Below, in pieces: positions 23,928-52,427 of a stretch of DNA of 64,000 nucleotides. The position numbers and the translations under genes were made by a program. Within the stretch, counting starts at the first letter, position 1. Each line of letters begins with the position of its first letter. The DNA is from Cladopsammia gracilis (Eukaryota > Cnidaria > Anthozoa > Scleractinia > Dendrophylliidae), in the NCBI GenBank assembly GCA_022457155.1, contig JAJGOT010000466.1, positions 518,501 to 582,500 of the forward strand, read 5' to 3'. The notes under the pieces are model-generated. The model had not been told where the DNA came from and ran no database searches. It saw nothing but the letters and a program-made list of their open reading frames with translations.

Positions 23928-24497
23928 TATTCTTGGCTTTCACTTACGTCATATCAAAATTCAGAAGTATTAAAAAATAGATTTCGAATCCAAAATGTTT
24001 ATGGAATTGTAGAGAGTTTAAAACTACACATCTTGGCCAAATTTTGAAGCGCAAAAGCATTTCGTTCAAGAGTTATAGGCGAACGAGTATTATATATTTT
24101 TAGTAAGAAATGTATGGAGCGGCCATCTTTGTGCCCCTGAGAAGGGCACAAAGATGGCGGCCAAAAATTCAAAGTCTTAATTACACCAAAAATCACATCC
24201 AAAAATATTGTATTTGCTATAAGCTCAATTAACTCGGCTTATAAGCACTTGTAATGCAAGCAATAACTTTCAGCTGATTCAATTTTGTTTATTTTCGCGG
24301 CTTATCTGAAATAGCATGACGTATTGCGTGACACATTTAAAACCTTTGTAAATCGGAAGCAAAACATCGTTAAAACCTGAAACTTTTTGTAAAAGATTAT
24401 AACACTTGTATCCACATACCATGTTAGAAACAGCTTTGCAGTACGTTTTCCTTAGATTTTTTTTAATTTCTATGACGTCATGTGAAAGCCAAGAATA
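23928..24497. mobile_element. 570-bp MITE family M5, copy 1
   Basis: Ends TATTCTTGGCTTTCAC / GTGAAAGCCAAGAATA are inverted, followed by ACGTCAT-type words. The element closely matches 39788-40363 end to end. Each copy has a hairpin near the middle (GGCCATCTTTGTGCCC and complement, at 24121-24162 here). The target duplication is unclear. Confidence 0.85.
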
Positions 24498-25117
24498 TCC
24501 TTGGTGCACTGTATTCAATTTTTCTTAATAGGTTTTTAGAAGACTTACCTTCTACTTGCAGCTTTATCTGAAAAAGCCAGCTTACATTCAACTTTGCTCG
24601 ATTACAGGGGCTCATAAAGTTCGATAGAAATTGGGCTTGCGGTGATGCTTTTATCAGGATTATCGCCATCGTCCTTTGCTACTTGGTTCAAACAGGTCAG
24701 TACTGGCTATTTCAGAACTGACATGATTCGCGATCTCATCTGGTTCGTAGAGGTCACTTGTGACAGGACTGTTTCCTACATGTACATTAGACATTGTAAG
24801 AACCCGTTTCGATTTTTCAACATTTTCATCTAAACTTGTATCGCTAGAAATCCCTTTGTTGCCATAGATATATATGTACAAGTCAACCTCTAGCTCTGAG
24901 GTCGTTGCAGCGCCTAGAATTCCGCAGCCAAGAGCACAGATACTGTCATAAGATTCGAGTCTCAAAAGCCACGAGCATGCGAGCGATTCCAAAGTTCAAT
25001 GTATAAAGTTCTAATGAGCATGCGTGTCTTGCGTCACGCACAACATCCTAACGTGACGTCTCCTCTTCTAAGACAGTTCGAAAATAAACGAGGTTCTAAC
25101 AATTAAACAAGGTTCTA
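24498..25117 (-). mobile_element. candidate gypsy 3' LTR (tentative)
   Basis: Downstream of the integrase fragment on the minus strand, sequence from about 25117 begins TGTTAGAACC, the kind of TG start expected for an LTR, and contains a TATA-like ACTTTATACATTG near 25000. The second LTR is not in the window, so the start and end cannot be verified. The 110-codon minus-strand open frame at 24660-24992 falls inside and is not recognised. Confidence 0.25.
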
Positions 25118-25270
25118 ACAGTCCAAAGGTTTTGGGCGTGTAACTACAAAATCACCCAAAGGTTCTTTTAGTTTAAACTTGTAGTCAGCTTGACGGTATC
25201 ACTATACAGTTTCAATAAGACGCTGTGGTGGTCTTCGGACCCGTAGACTTCTTCTGACGGGTTGATTCGT

Positions 25271-25917
25271 TTACGGGATATCAGGCTGTGATTCCATCTC
25301 TGGCGTTTCGATACCAGCATCAGTGCTTGGTTGCATACAAGGATTTGACTCATCACTGGCTACTGCTTCCCATGCTGGGCTTGGGGCTGGCAATGCCTCT
25401 TCCTTGGTCGGCTGAAGATGGAAGCGGTTTCGACGCATCTGCGTTCCATCTGGGGTCACCACAATGTACGAACGAGGAGTCTGGTGTTGTTGGACAACCA
25501 CCGCAGGTGTCCAATCCCGTCCCCGCTTCATTCGCACAGGTTCGCCTTCGTGTAGTTTGGAAAGTGGCCGAGTGCCACGGTCATAGAACGCTTTCTGACG
25601 TTGTTGACGTGTCAGCAGATTGTGACGAATCTGAGAAGTAGACCTAGGCTGCGGTTCAAGGAGGCTCTTGGAAGTTGGCAGTCGTGTTCTAAGCTTTCTA
25701 CTCATAAGTAGTTCTGCTGGGGATTCATCCATTCCGCTGATAGGGGAATTACGGAACTCTAATAACGCGAGGAATGCATCCTGTTTGGACTCATCAGCTT
25801 TCCTTAGTAACTGCTTAACGGTCTGCACGTTTCTTTCCACGAGACCATTAGACTTTGGGTAGTGTGGACTTGAGGTTACCACTTCTATCTCCCACTTGCT
25901 GCAATCGTGGTCAAAAC
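25271..25917 (-). pseudogene. Ty3/gypsy-type integrase C-terminal fragment
   Basis: The minus strand encodes the second half of a retroelement integrase: a conserved TSSPHYPKSNGLVERNVQTV block (last part of the catalytic core), an RNSPISGMDESPAELLMSR segment, then a basic C-terminal domain with VRMKRGRDWTPAVVVQQHQT. It then has a proline- and glutamate-rich tail and a stop at 25271. The catalytic D,D region, reverse transcriptase and gag are absent. Reading frame continuity upstream ends at a TAA near 25930. Integrase inserts the DNA copy into the chromosome. This copy is truncated and cannot act alone. Confidence 0.85.
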
Positions 25918-26178
25918 TAGTTGAAACATGCGAACACTTTTAATAAAAATCGAATGTCTAACATATATTATTTTTTCTAGAAACTATAGAAATCGCCCCC
26001 ACCCCCCTCCCCCTGTTCAATGTTGCTCCGGAAGAGTGTCGTTGCATTACAGGAATTTGCAGGCTAAAACAACATTGGTAAACGGGAGGGGGGAATCGCA
26101 ATTTTAGCAGATGGTTTGCGAAAGTCTAAAATTTCCCGAAAAACGCGCGTATGTTTCAACAGTTTTGACCACGATTGT
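25903..26178. repeat. inverted pair of about 33 bp, 240 bp apart
   Basis: The 5' edge of the integrase fragment (GCAATCGTGGTCAAAAC, then AGTTGAAACATGCG) recurs inverted at 26147-26178 (GTTTCAACAGTTTTGACCAC, then GATTGTAGC). One member belongs to the gypsy coding sequence, so the other is a small inverted duplication next to the left end of the Harbinger element. Confidence 0.7.
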
Positions 26179-26346
26179 AGCAGCGATTTCATGGCGATTT
26201 CGTGGCGATTTGTCGCCACGAAATCGCCACTATTTCGAACTTGCTCGAATTTAGACGCGATTTACCGGCGATTTTTCCGCTGGAGGGTGACAAAAACCTA
26301 CTTTGACGTACCTCCCCATCCCCCGCAAGGGTGTTTTGTCGCAAAC

Positions 26347-27986
26347 ATGGCGGACGCTGTTTGCACACCTTCGAAGTCTCCAAAAAAGAAAGGAAGCAAG
26401 AAAACTTGGACGGCTTTAGAAGAAGAGTATATAATTAACCGTTGGGCAGAGAAAGAGTGCCTCTTCAATACATGTTCACCCGACTACAAGCGGTTGGATA
26501 AGTAAATCGCTGCAAGAGTTGACATTCAGCGAGGATTAAATGATGAGTTTGGTAGCACATTTATTGGTAAGTAGTGTTCTTTTTTATAAAGATGAATGAA
26601 AATAATTGCAGGGGGGAAAGATGGAATATAGGTATAGTTCTGGTTCGGCAATAAATCATAGGAAGTTTGATTTGACTGCGTATTACTTCGGTAATCGTCG
26701 AAGAAAACCTTTAGTGAATGGGTGTTTGTTTAATTTTTTGTTTATAGCAAAAATATTTGTATTCATTCTCTATACTTATTGCAAGATTATATAAAGGCCA
26801 TAACTGAACAGAAAGTGGATTTATGTGGTCGAATGTCTCTTACACGGAGGCACATAGGAAAGTTTAGTAGTCTTTAAGAAACAGTGCTAAGATTTTAAAG
26901 GAGACTCTGACTGCTGATCTTCTTTCTATTCTCGAAACCAATATCATTGTGAACTCCCTGGTACTCATTGTTATTGTGGTTTTCAGTGATTTGCGAACTC
27001 TGAAATACAAAATCATAATTATGGCGACAGCCAACGAACCATGAAGAACAGAAATAAACAAAATGGATCGAAATCTACCAATTTATGATGATCACAACTG
27101 ACAGACGTGACCTTTTGACCCGGTTGAAGTGAACTTCCCGAGAGGTCCGCTAAGATGATTGACGGCAGCAAAAAGCGTAAACCGTTGGTTGAGGATTGAA
27201 TTTCAGAGTTCGCATATCACTGAAAACCGCAATAAATTTACTCGGTGAAACAATGATGAAATTCTATCATGTAAACTGATTGTCTTTCGTGTGTACTACT
27301 TCCAGTAACAGTTTAAGCTATTTTTGTGTTAGAATACCTTACCATTTGTAAATATAATTATTAAATTCTAATAGCAAATCTTTTCTTTCTAATTTAAAGA
27401 GGAAGACATCAAAGGCAAGATGAAGAATTTGAGAACGCAATACGGCAAGGAGTTGGGAAAGGTCAAGGCCTCAACCTGTAGTGGAACAGGGGCAAGTGAG
27501 GTGTACGTACCAACGTGGAAGTACTATGAGCAACTGCACTTTTTAAGGGATAGTATTACACCAGTCAAGACTAGACCAACACCTGGAGTTTCTGGTAGTT
27601 TAGTTGACCCCAAACTAATACAGATTGATTCAGAAGAAGATGATGAGAGTCTGGTCTCTTAATCCACACTTGAGACAACAAAATCAGCAAAGTCAGTTGC
27701 CAAAATTCACAGGAAAATGGAAGACAAAGTGTTGGAAAAAACTCTCTGTGTGTTGGAAGACGTTACTAATAAAAGGAAGATGCCAGTGGAAGAAGATGGA
27801 GACACAGTTTTTGGAAAGCATGTATGCCAGTCTTTAAAAGACATAAAGGACAAAAGGAGCAAAGAGCTAGTTAAGTTAAAGATCCAGCAGTTACTGTTTG
27901 AAGCTCAATTTGGCAATAATTCACAAGACACTACTTGTAGTAACACTGTCTGGTTGGAAAATCCATTTCAGCAAAGATTTATCTAA
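26347..27986 (+). pseudogene. Harbinger Myb/MADF-like DNA-binding protein, broken
   Basis: In Harbinger elements this second protein binds the ends and helps bring the transposase to the nucleus. Exon 1 (26347-26566) starts MADAVCTPSKSPKKKGSKKT, then has a Myb/SANT-like helix (WTALEEEYIINRWAEKECLF), and ends at a GTAAGT donor. Exon 2 starts at 27400 after AAAG, in matching phase 1, with KMKNLRTQYGKELGKVKA and WKYYEQLHFLRD, the usual MADF-type core. A C-terminal helical part (27717-27986) stays in the same frame. There are two in-frame stops: TAA at 26503-26505 and TAA at 27660-27662. The converging transposase lies about 430 bp downstream. Confidence 0.75.
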
Positions 27987-27989
27987 TCT

Positions 27990-28419
27990 CAGGCTGCTTT
28001 TTGCTTAAAACAGGCTTAAACAAGCTATTTATTAAACATTCACTCATTTCACAACTGTATTTAAAGGAATTTATTTGCTTTCTTTTAACTTATTAGCCTT
28101 GTTGTTTTTAACTTATTAACCTTGTTGTGAAATTCAACATGTACAATTATTATTCAACGCAAGATAACATACATTACCCAATGGTGAAAGCTGAGGCATC
28201 AAATGTTTTGAAATTACATCAAGAGGCAAAAGGTTAATTATTGAATACTGTGCATAAATATCACTATGACACCATTATATTGCCTAACAAACTAATGAAA
28301 TAACAGTTATGGAAAATGGAAATTTCCCTTTCACTTGAATGTATGCTTAGGTTTCACTTTGGATTGAGTACAAGCTACATTGCCATTATTGCAAACACTG
28401 TAGACAAGGCTACTGATTT
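27990..28419. other. intergenic spacer between the convergent Harbinger genes
   Basis: AT-rich with no open frame of note. It probably holds the 3' untranslated regions of both genes. Confidence 0.5.
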
Positions 28420-29718
28420 CTAGGGTAAAAGAACTTTCCATTGCCAGGGAACCTGCCCAGGTCCATTGACATATTCTGAGAGGTTATCTCTCTGCTGACT
28501 GGCACTTCTTATGTGGTTAATTCCAGGAAGTGAAAGATTGTCAAATTTGTTTTCTCCACTTTGCCTCCATTCACCAGCAATGACTTCACCGTTTTCATTT
28601 TCAGAATCTAAGGACCCTGGGGGTGTGTAAACTGTTGGACATTTCTTAATTAGAAAATTATGCAGTGCCAGAGATGCATGGACTATGGTTATCGCATTTT
28701 TGGGCTTCACACACAGGGTGGTATGGAATAGCCTAAATTTAGCACTGAGAATACCAAACGCATTCTCGCTCACTCTTCGAGCTCTAGATAATCGATAATT
28801 AAAGATTCTCTGCCCTTCAGTAACCCCTCTCTTTGCGTATGGCTTCATGACATTTTCCTGTCAGGCTGAATGCATCATCTCCTAAGAAATAGTGTGGCAC
28901 AACAGTATTCCACTCTTCCAGGATCATGATGTCACTCACTGGGAGATGCTTTGGTTCAGGGATGTTGAGCTGCTTGGACTCAAGTGCTTGATAGAAGACA
29001 GTGTTCCTCAATACTCCACCATCACTAATGCGACCTTGGCAGCCAACATCCGCAAAAACAAATTCTGCGTTGGGGCCCACGACCGCCATTAACACAATGC
29101 TAAAGAACCCTTTGTAATTAAAATAGTCGGAGCCAGTTCCTGGAGGGTGTAGGATCCTGACGTGCTTTCCGTCGATGGCCCCGATGCAATTCGGTAGTTG
29201 CCATCTGTTCTCAAAACGGTTAGCAATCTCTAACCATTCCTCCTCGGAACTTGGGCATTCTATAAATTTGGCAAGAACGGTTGAAATCGCCTCGCACACT
29301 CTGGGAATGAGGAGAGAAAGTGTTCCTTTATTGATCCGGAACTGATATTGAAGACTTGTGTATGACTCACCTGTCACCAGGTAACGAAGAGTTACGGAAA
29401 GCTGCTCAGCTGGAGATATGGCATTTCTCATTCGTGTGTCTTTCTTTTGCAAAAAAAGGGGCCACTTTCTGAACGAGCTCTTCAAAGGTCGCAAGGTCTA
29501 AACGCAAGTAGGTGTTGTAGTGTTCGGGGTCTCCCTCGAGATCTTTAAGTAGGCGATGAAACGCTTCGTCTGTTTCCCTCGTCGAGATCCATGGCTTAAC
29601 CCAAATTTTCCGCTGTCGACGTTTTTTTTTGGCGGCGACGAAGAAAAACTGTACCGATACCCAAACACACTGCAGCTATTTGAGTCGCCTCTACGTCTAT
29701 TTCAATATAACCATTCAT
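28420..29718 (-). pseudogene. Harbinger DDE transposase (HARBI1-like), frameshifted
   Basis: The protein can be followed from an ATG at 29718 (MNGYIEIDVEATQ) through a basic segment and KPWISTRETDEAFHRLLKDL, an HTH-type region (TGESYTSLQYQFRINKGT), and the DDE_Tnp_4 core. The three acidic residues are visible: GAIDGKHVRI, GRISDGGVLRN and RARRVSENAFGIL. It ends at 28420. The frame is broken three times: at a run of A on the coding strand near 29622-29631, near 29450-29460 beside another A/G run, and by one extra base near 28840. Two breaks sit in homopolymers, so assembly error is possible. The family normally runs 350-430 residues, and the summed length here is similar. Confidence 0.85.
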
Positions 29719-29984
29719 GTTACATGTTACGTTTTCATTCGCAACAAAGTAGCACAATTGGAGACATGGTGCTGTCGTGCTTTGTGTTAACATATCGCAT
29801 GCGCTCTGCGATGACCGCTGCAAAAAGGTCATAAAATTGCCAAGAAATCGCCAAGAAATCGCCACGAAATCGCCATGAAATCGCCGCTAGTTTACACGCG
29901 CGATTTGGAATCGCCGCGTAAATCGCCGCAAAAATTGCCGCAAAAATCGCCACAAAAATCGCCTGTGTAAACGGGCCTTTAACG

Positions 29985-31195
29985 CTGCGCGAATAACGTT
30001 TGAAACATTTGAACAGTTCCATTTACGTCACTTTATCCTACGTAATTGTTCTGGCTCAGAGTTCATGTGGCTTGGAGATAGTTGTGTAACAATTCGTGTC
30101 TTAAAGGATAAGCAGGCCTAACGTATTTATAGTAGTACTAAATCTGATAAAAGTTACAAAAGATAAATTTGTTAGACGTCTGACATGTCCAAGTTACAAA
30201 TGTGAGATACCTCGTAATAAAAGTCATATATAATTGCAATTTTTTTTTTGTCCCACTTTCGGTTTCATCGTTTTTGTTTAATGTTATTCTAGTGACAATT
30301 CATTATTTGCAGTTTTTGAACAACTGGTAATTTCAGTCTCGCCATTTCTTCATTTAGGGTCTGCCTGTTTTTCAATGCAAATTTGGTGACTTCAGTGCAC
30401 TTTAAAAAGGAATTGCCAAATTGCCGAAAACATTTCGACGGCACTTAAAGAGTAGTCTCTTGTTCTTTACACATGAATGCTCAAGATCTGTAGCCAATTT
30501 ATCAAATGTGACTTTGCTGATTTTCTCTTCACTCCACTAAGGTTTTCTTTTCGTAACAACGGGACAATCTTTCGTTAAAAAAGTAATAACTTTAAAACCA
30601 ACGAAGTTATAATATTACGTTGGCCATTGTGAAACGGAACGAAAGATGGATGCAAACGAACATTGTTACAATGTTCAATACCTTTCTGTTTTTATCTTTG
30701 CTAACAGATCAGGCCTACTAAGCTTAGAGTTCGTTCTTTCAAATAGGAGTTTGTGGAACGAGTCGAAGGCGTCCATCTCGACTCGCTCGCAAGAGAACTG
30801 AAGTACGCTGACAGGACAGCAAAGTGTTTTCCAATACGGACTTAACGACATTAACGTTTCATTATAATGACATTTAATTCAGTGCCGACAGCAAAGCAAT
30901 TTCGCAGGAAAAGATTTCTACTTTCGAAAAACGGTTTTCTTTTTAACATATGATTTCAATTTCGGAAGCTCGATTCAGCGAGATCAGTTCTTAATCGTTC
31001 CATCGCCTTATTTAACACAGAGACGTGTAAATCCTCAAATCACAAATCTCGTTTAACAGGCGTAGCTCAAATTGATTTTTACCTCTAAGAGGTACCAATT
31101 CTAATAGTTCCTTTCATGGTTTTTCGGCTCAATACCCTAAAAGGTACCTTTTACTATTTTTCTTCCGATTCTAGTTTCCAGTAAAGGGCAGCAGT
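29985..31195. other. intergenic, upstream of the EGF/D8C gene
   Basis: No coding region seen. 30155-30440 is an inverted copy of 60590-60840. The 150 bp before the ATG at 31196 contains paired words around GGTACC (31091 and 31143) but no clear TATA box at standard spacing. Confidence 0.5.
30155..30440 (+). repeat. dispersed repeat R2, copy 1
   Basis: Shares TGTTAGACGTCTGACATGTC and a following 250 bp, in inverted orientation, with 60590-60840. The identity of the family is unknown. Confidence 0.8.
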
Positions 31196-48164
<16,969 letters not shown>

Positions 48165-48210
48165 ACACAAGGTACAATGTATTCAGTATTCCTCACTTTT
48201 GATCATTATT

Positions 48211-48216
48211 AATAAA
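48211..48216 (+). terminator. polyadenylation signal candidate
   Basis: AATAAA 47 bp after the stop codon of exon 6, at normal distance for a short 3' UTR. Confidence 0.45.
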
Positions 48217-48671
48217 CAATCTAACAGTCAGAACACTCATATCCTTATATATCACATTTACCGCACCATTCACCCGGGATTATTAAATGAAATATCTTTT
48301 TTTCAAGATTATGGCCAGGAGCTTGCTTTAGCTTGCTTTATTGTCTTAAAATAGGAAGATAAATTCGGCACAAATGATAAATGCAAAGAAATATGAACTA
48401 AAAATACAAATAAATGACTAAAAAGCTCAAAATTCCACCAGAATGGAAACTTTAATTTCTTGACCGCCTGTCACGAAATCAAAAAATGTATATTTGGTGG
48501 CATTTGGCGATACAGTGTATAACATGGAAATTAAATAAGCAAAATTTCGTTATTTCGGTGGAACAGTGTGTCTTGAACAGCAAAGTATCATCAATGGAGG
48601 TTTATAATATAACACCATTTTAACCACATACCCATCTATAGTTTTTTTTCTGTTATTGATTGCAGGGTAAA
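48217..48671. other. no gene seen
   Basis: AT-rich. The frame 47986-48354 is a shadow of exon 6 running on into this stretch. Confidence 0.5.
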
Positions 48672-50095
48672 GTGGCCCCCGTCTATTTTATATGGGAGGG
48701 GAGCTCTCCGCGAGGTGATCGTCGGAAATTTTGAAAGAAACCCCTGAAATGTACCGGAAAGCCCGGGGAGGGAGGAAGGGTGGTTAAGGAGGGAGGGGGA
48801 GCTCCCATATAAAATAGACGGGAGTGATAGTCAGAAATTTTGAAATAAACCCCTGAAAGGTACCAGAAAGCCCCGGGGGAGGGAGGGGGAGCTCCCATAT
48901 AAAATAGACGGGAGTGATAGTCGGAAATTTTGAAAGCAGTCTCCTTAAAGGTACCAGAAAGTCCGGGGAGGAGGGTTTAGGGAGGGAGGGGGATTTCCCA
49001 TATAAAATAAACCACGGTGGTCGGTTGCTAGGGCTTTTCCTCCCGCAACTCTCGAAACTGAGAGTTTTAGGCTATAGACAAAAGTAGAATACATCGAATC
49101 TAACGAAACTTGGAAGGAAAGTAGGTGGATAAATTACATATCAATTGATGTTATTTCATCCCATTTGACTGCTATTGTGACGTCATAAATTATGCCCAAA
49201 TTTGGCATCAGAATTAAAATTCAGGGAAAAAGTGTGAAAAATGTTGTATTAGTTTTCAGTATAGAATTCTATGATTTCTGGTGAAAACCCCATCTCAATC
49301 GGATAAAAAGAATTAAAGTTACAGCTAATTAAAGAAATTCAAATTTCCCGCCAAATGACCATATATGGTCAAACTTTAGGGGTATTTAAACGCGAAAACA
49401 ATAAATGTAGTCGCAACGGAGAAAGGACAAAGTTGCATAAAATCAAAATTGCAGTTTTTTCAACTTAGCATATGTTGTACTATGACGCGTATTTCATCAC
49501 GAATTACGTCATGTGATGTCATAATGACGTAATTCGTGATGAAATACGCGTCATAGTACAACATATGCTAAGTTGAAAAAACTACAATTTCGATTTTATG
49601 CAACTTTGTCCTTTCTCCGTTGCGAGTACATTCATTGTTTTCGCATTTAAATACCCCTAAAGTTTGACCATATATGGTCATTTGGCGGGAAATTTGAATT
49701 TCTTTAATTAGCTGTAACTTTACATCTTTTTATCCGATTGAGATGGGGTTTTCACCAGAAATCATAGAATTCTATACTGAAAACTAATACAACATTTTCA
49801 CACTTTTTTTCCTGAATTTTAATTCTGATGCCAAATTTGGACATCATTATGACGTCACAATAGCAGTCAAATGGGATGAAATAATCATCAATTGATAGGT
49901 AATTTATCCACCTACTTTCCTTCCAAGTTTTGTTAGATTCGATGTATTCTACTTTTGTCTATAGCCTAAAACTCACAGTTTCGGGAGTTACGGGAGGAAA
50001 AGCCCTAGCAACCGACCACCGTGAACGGGGGTGATTGTCGGAACTTTTGAAAGAAACCCCTGATTGGTACCAGAAGCACGGTTTGTGGGTGAGGC
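48672..50095 (+). repeat. minisatellite, about 85-120 bp units, split by a palindrome
   Basis: At least four units share CTCCCATATAAAATAGACGG, GAAATTTTGAAA, AACCCCTGAAA and GGTACCAGAAAG, separated by G-rich spacers of varying length. The array is cut at 49012 by the palindromic element and resumes at 50024. Related words (CCCATATGAAAGGTACGGG) occur at 54505 and 58060. Confidence 0.85.
49013..50023. mobile_element. approximately 1 kb near-perfect palindromic element
   Basis: Two arms of 500 bp each (49013-49512 and 49524-50023) are inverted copies with few mismatches, separated by 11 bp (GTGATGTCATA). Ends CACGGTGGTCGGTTGCTAGG / complement. AAC lies on both sides (49010-49012 and 50024-50026). 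Removing the element restores the minisatellite unit CATATAAAATAAACGGGGGT, proving insertion. It has no open frame, so is presumably a foldback MITE with a 3-bp target. Confidence 0.9.
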
Positions 50096-50204
50096 TCACA
50101 CATGCACCTTAATTTTTACTCCCAAGAGGTATCAATTCTTTCTGAATAATATTGTTCTGTTTTAAAACCTTAAAATGTACCAGATTAACTCTGATAATTT
50201 TCGT

Positions 50205-50465
50205 CTAAACACTCTTAGAGGTACCAAACCACAAATCTCAACCCCCAACAGGTTTTTCTATTCTCTTAGTAGTACCAAACCACAAATCTTAACCTCTAAC
50301 AGGTTTATCTATTCTCTTAGTGGTACCAAACCACAAATCTCAACCCCTAACAGGTTTTTCTATTCTCTTAGCGGTACCAAACCATAACCCCTAACAGGTT
50401 TATCTATTCTCTTAGTGGTACCAAACCACAAATCTTAACCCCTAACAGGTTTATCTATTCTCGTT
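50205..50465 (+). repeat. 51-bp tandem repeat, 5 units
   Basis: Units around GTACCAAACCACAAATCT and CCCTAACAGGTTTTTCTATT start at about 50221, 50272, 50323, 50374 and 50418. The fourth is 7 bp short. The 70-codon frame across it is a repeat artefact. Diverged relatives (AAGAGGTACCAATT, GGTATCAATTCT) sit at 31088-31160 and 50125-50180. Confidence 0.9.
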
Positions 50466-51303
50466 CTTCTCTTTTATGAAATATGCATTAAGCGAGCAAG
50501 AGACCTCCATGATCAGTTTGCCAGTTTGCCGGTTAAATGTGCAATTCGTGTGCAATTCGTGGTATTTAAAAAAATTAAAACAATCGCCGTTTAATATAGA
50601 ACCACTCAAAAGCTTTAGCGATGCACGCTAATTTTTCAGGAATTTTTACAGTTCCGACAAATAAATTTGAAAGCCTGGTTACTGAGAAGTAGCTGAAATG
50701 CATAATCAAAACAGTGGAGTGATCTCGACTTAATATTCTCAGCAGAAGACCAAAAAAAAAATTGATCCGTGTAGAAAGTGAAGCAGCGGAGACAAATAAA
50801 ATTCATTAGTTACGCCGTAAATCTTAGCGGTTACCCAGTGGCTTTCATACTCGTAATTTCGTAAATTAAAAAAAAATTAAACGCCTCTCTCCTCGTCTTC
50901 CTATGGACTAGAAAACATCCATGGGATATCATCGTGGTCTCATACAAAAGTTAAGTGACCGCTAAGGTGCGCAGAGAAGTTTTTTTTTTCAGTTCAATTG
51001 ACCAAGTTTTCTAAGGACCCCTTTTGGGATCAAACAAATACCCTCAAGTTGCAGTAGGCATGGAATTTTCCCGTAGTACATATGAGTAGCACGGTAATTA
51101 TAACAATTAACTCTGGCCTCGTAAAACAGAGATTGCTTGAAAGGTACAATTTTTAATCCCGTCGTTTGACAAAAACTTTGTTGGACAACATGGTAATGTG
51201 AGGAATACTGAATACTAATTGTAACTTTGTATGTTATTCGAAAAAAAATCATAGACTTGATAACATAAGGGGCTAAGTGTAATCAGTTAGTTTCCTTTGA
51301 GTC
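50466..51303. other. no gene seen
   Basis: AT-rich with no recognisable element. Confidence 0.5.
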
Positions 51304-51306
51304 TTA

Positions 51307-51598
51307 AGGCGGCGAAATACGAGATAAAAAAACCCTCAACTTGTCGCGCAACATTGGCAAATTTGTTGCGTGACAAGTTGAGAGTTTGATGAAAAACGAG
51401 CAACAAAGGCAAAATTTGTTGCTCAAAGTTGACCCGCGCTCTACTTTTGGCAAGAAATTTCTTCAACCTGCAACAAATGTTTTTGTTGCGCGACAAGTTG
51501 ATCACGCATGGTGAAAAACGGGAAACATCGACCAAAACTTGCAACGAAACAATGTTGCGCGACAAGTTGAGGGTTTTGTCTCTCGTATTTCGCCGCCT
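51307..51598. mobile_element. MITE M1, 292 bp
   Basis: Ends AGGCGGCGAAATACGAGA / TCTCGTATTTCGCCGCCT, then CCCTCAACTTGTCGCGCAAC and its complement. TTA on both sides (51304-51306 and 51599-51601). The internal word TTGTTGCGCGACAAGTTGA occurs several times. Confidence 0.9.
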
Positions 51599-51601
51599 TT
51601 A

Positions 51602-52116
51602 GGCCCCGTTCACACTTATCCGGATATTTTTGAATCCGCAACTTTTTTGTTGCGGATTAGAAAATATTCGCGTCCACACTTAGCGTATTCGAATCGTATT
51701 TGCCCGTCCACACGTATCCGGATTCGCTCTTCTGAGCAGCAAGGGCTTCTCATTAAATGTTGTCTTATGCAAAGGCCAAGTTCCAATCAAAGTTCAACTG
51801 TAAACACGTTATTAGACTAGAAATAAGTCCTTGTAGAAGTGAAGCGATAACATTTCGGTCGGCCATGTTGAATGTTCGCGCCATTGAAACTGGATCTGAT
51901 ACTGTTACGTGTACGTCAACGTATTCAAAAATATCCGGATTCGACCGTCCATACGATGCCGTACTCGTAGCGTATTCAAAAATTTCCACTCTGGAGAGCG
52001 AATTCAAAAAGTTGCGGATTCGTAAGCCGAATTCGCCGAATACGTGTGCACGGAGGGCCAATCCGCAACAAAAAAGTCGCGGATTCAAAAATATCCGGAT
52101 ACATGTGGACGGGGCC
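51602..52116. mobile_element. MITE M2, copy 2, 515 bp
   Basis: Ends GGCCCCGTTCACACTTATCC and complement of CCGGATACATGTGGACGGGGCC. TTA on both sides (51599-51601 and 52117-52119). The left TTA is the same one that closes MITE M1. The interior is longer than copy 1 and has several TATTCAAAAAT(A/T)TCC words. Confidence 0.9.
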
Positions 52117-52427
52117 TTAGCTTGGTACATATAGAAGATACAAGAAACATTTCTTTTGACCAACATAATTACAAGATTTGGTTTTTGGCCACACCAAAAT
52201 GATCAACGTATCATTTTTGTCAAATTATTATGGCTCAAAGTGATTACAATATGACCGAGCGTAAGTCGATTCCCACGATGCCTATTTCTCCGGGCATCAA
52301 TGAGTATTTTCTCACGTCTCAATTTTCGGAAGTCGGTTATTAGCCCTGCCCCCAGTTTACCCCGGGAAAATTTGAAATCCTGGTGTTTTTGGCTTCATAA
52401 CATACCGCCTCCATTTCCTGTGTTGAG

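Larger units (their letters stand above)
26180..29977. mobile_element. PIF/Harbinger transposon, two genes
   Basis: The interior has a DDE transposase on minus and a Myb/MADF-type gene on plus, pointing toward each other. Both outer flanks carry repeated GGCGATTT / AAATCGCC subterminal words (26190-26275 and 29850-29965). The right end reads GTAAACGGGCCT followed by TTA (29979-29981), fitting a TTA target site. The matching left terminus is missing and the gypsy fragment abuts it, so the left boundary is approximate. Both genes are broken. Confidence 0.75.

Noticed and set aside
25288..25862. Plus-strand frames over the integrase
   Set aside because: Shadows of the minus-strand integrase coding sequence.
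51441..52166. Frames of 66-133 codons on both strands
   Set aside because: They run through the inverted repeats of MITEs M1 and M2.
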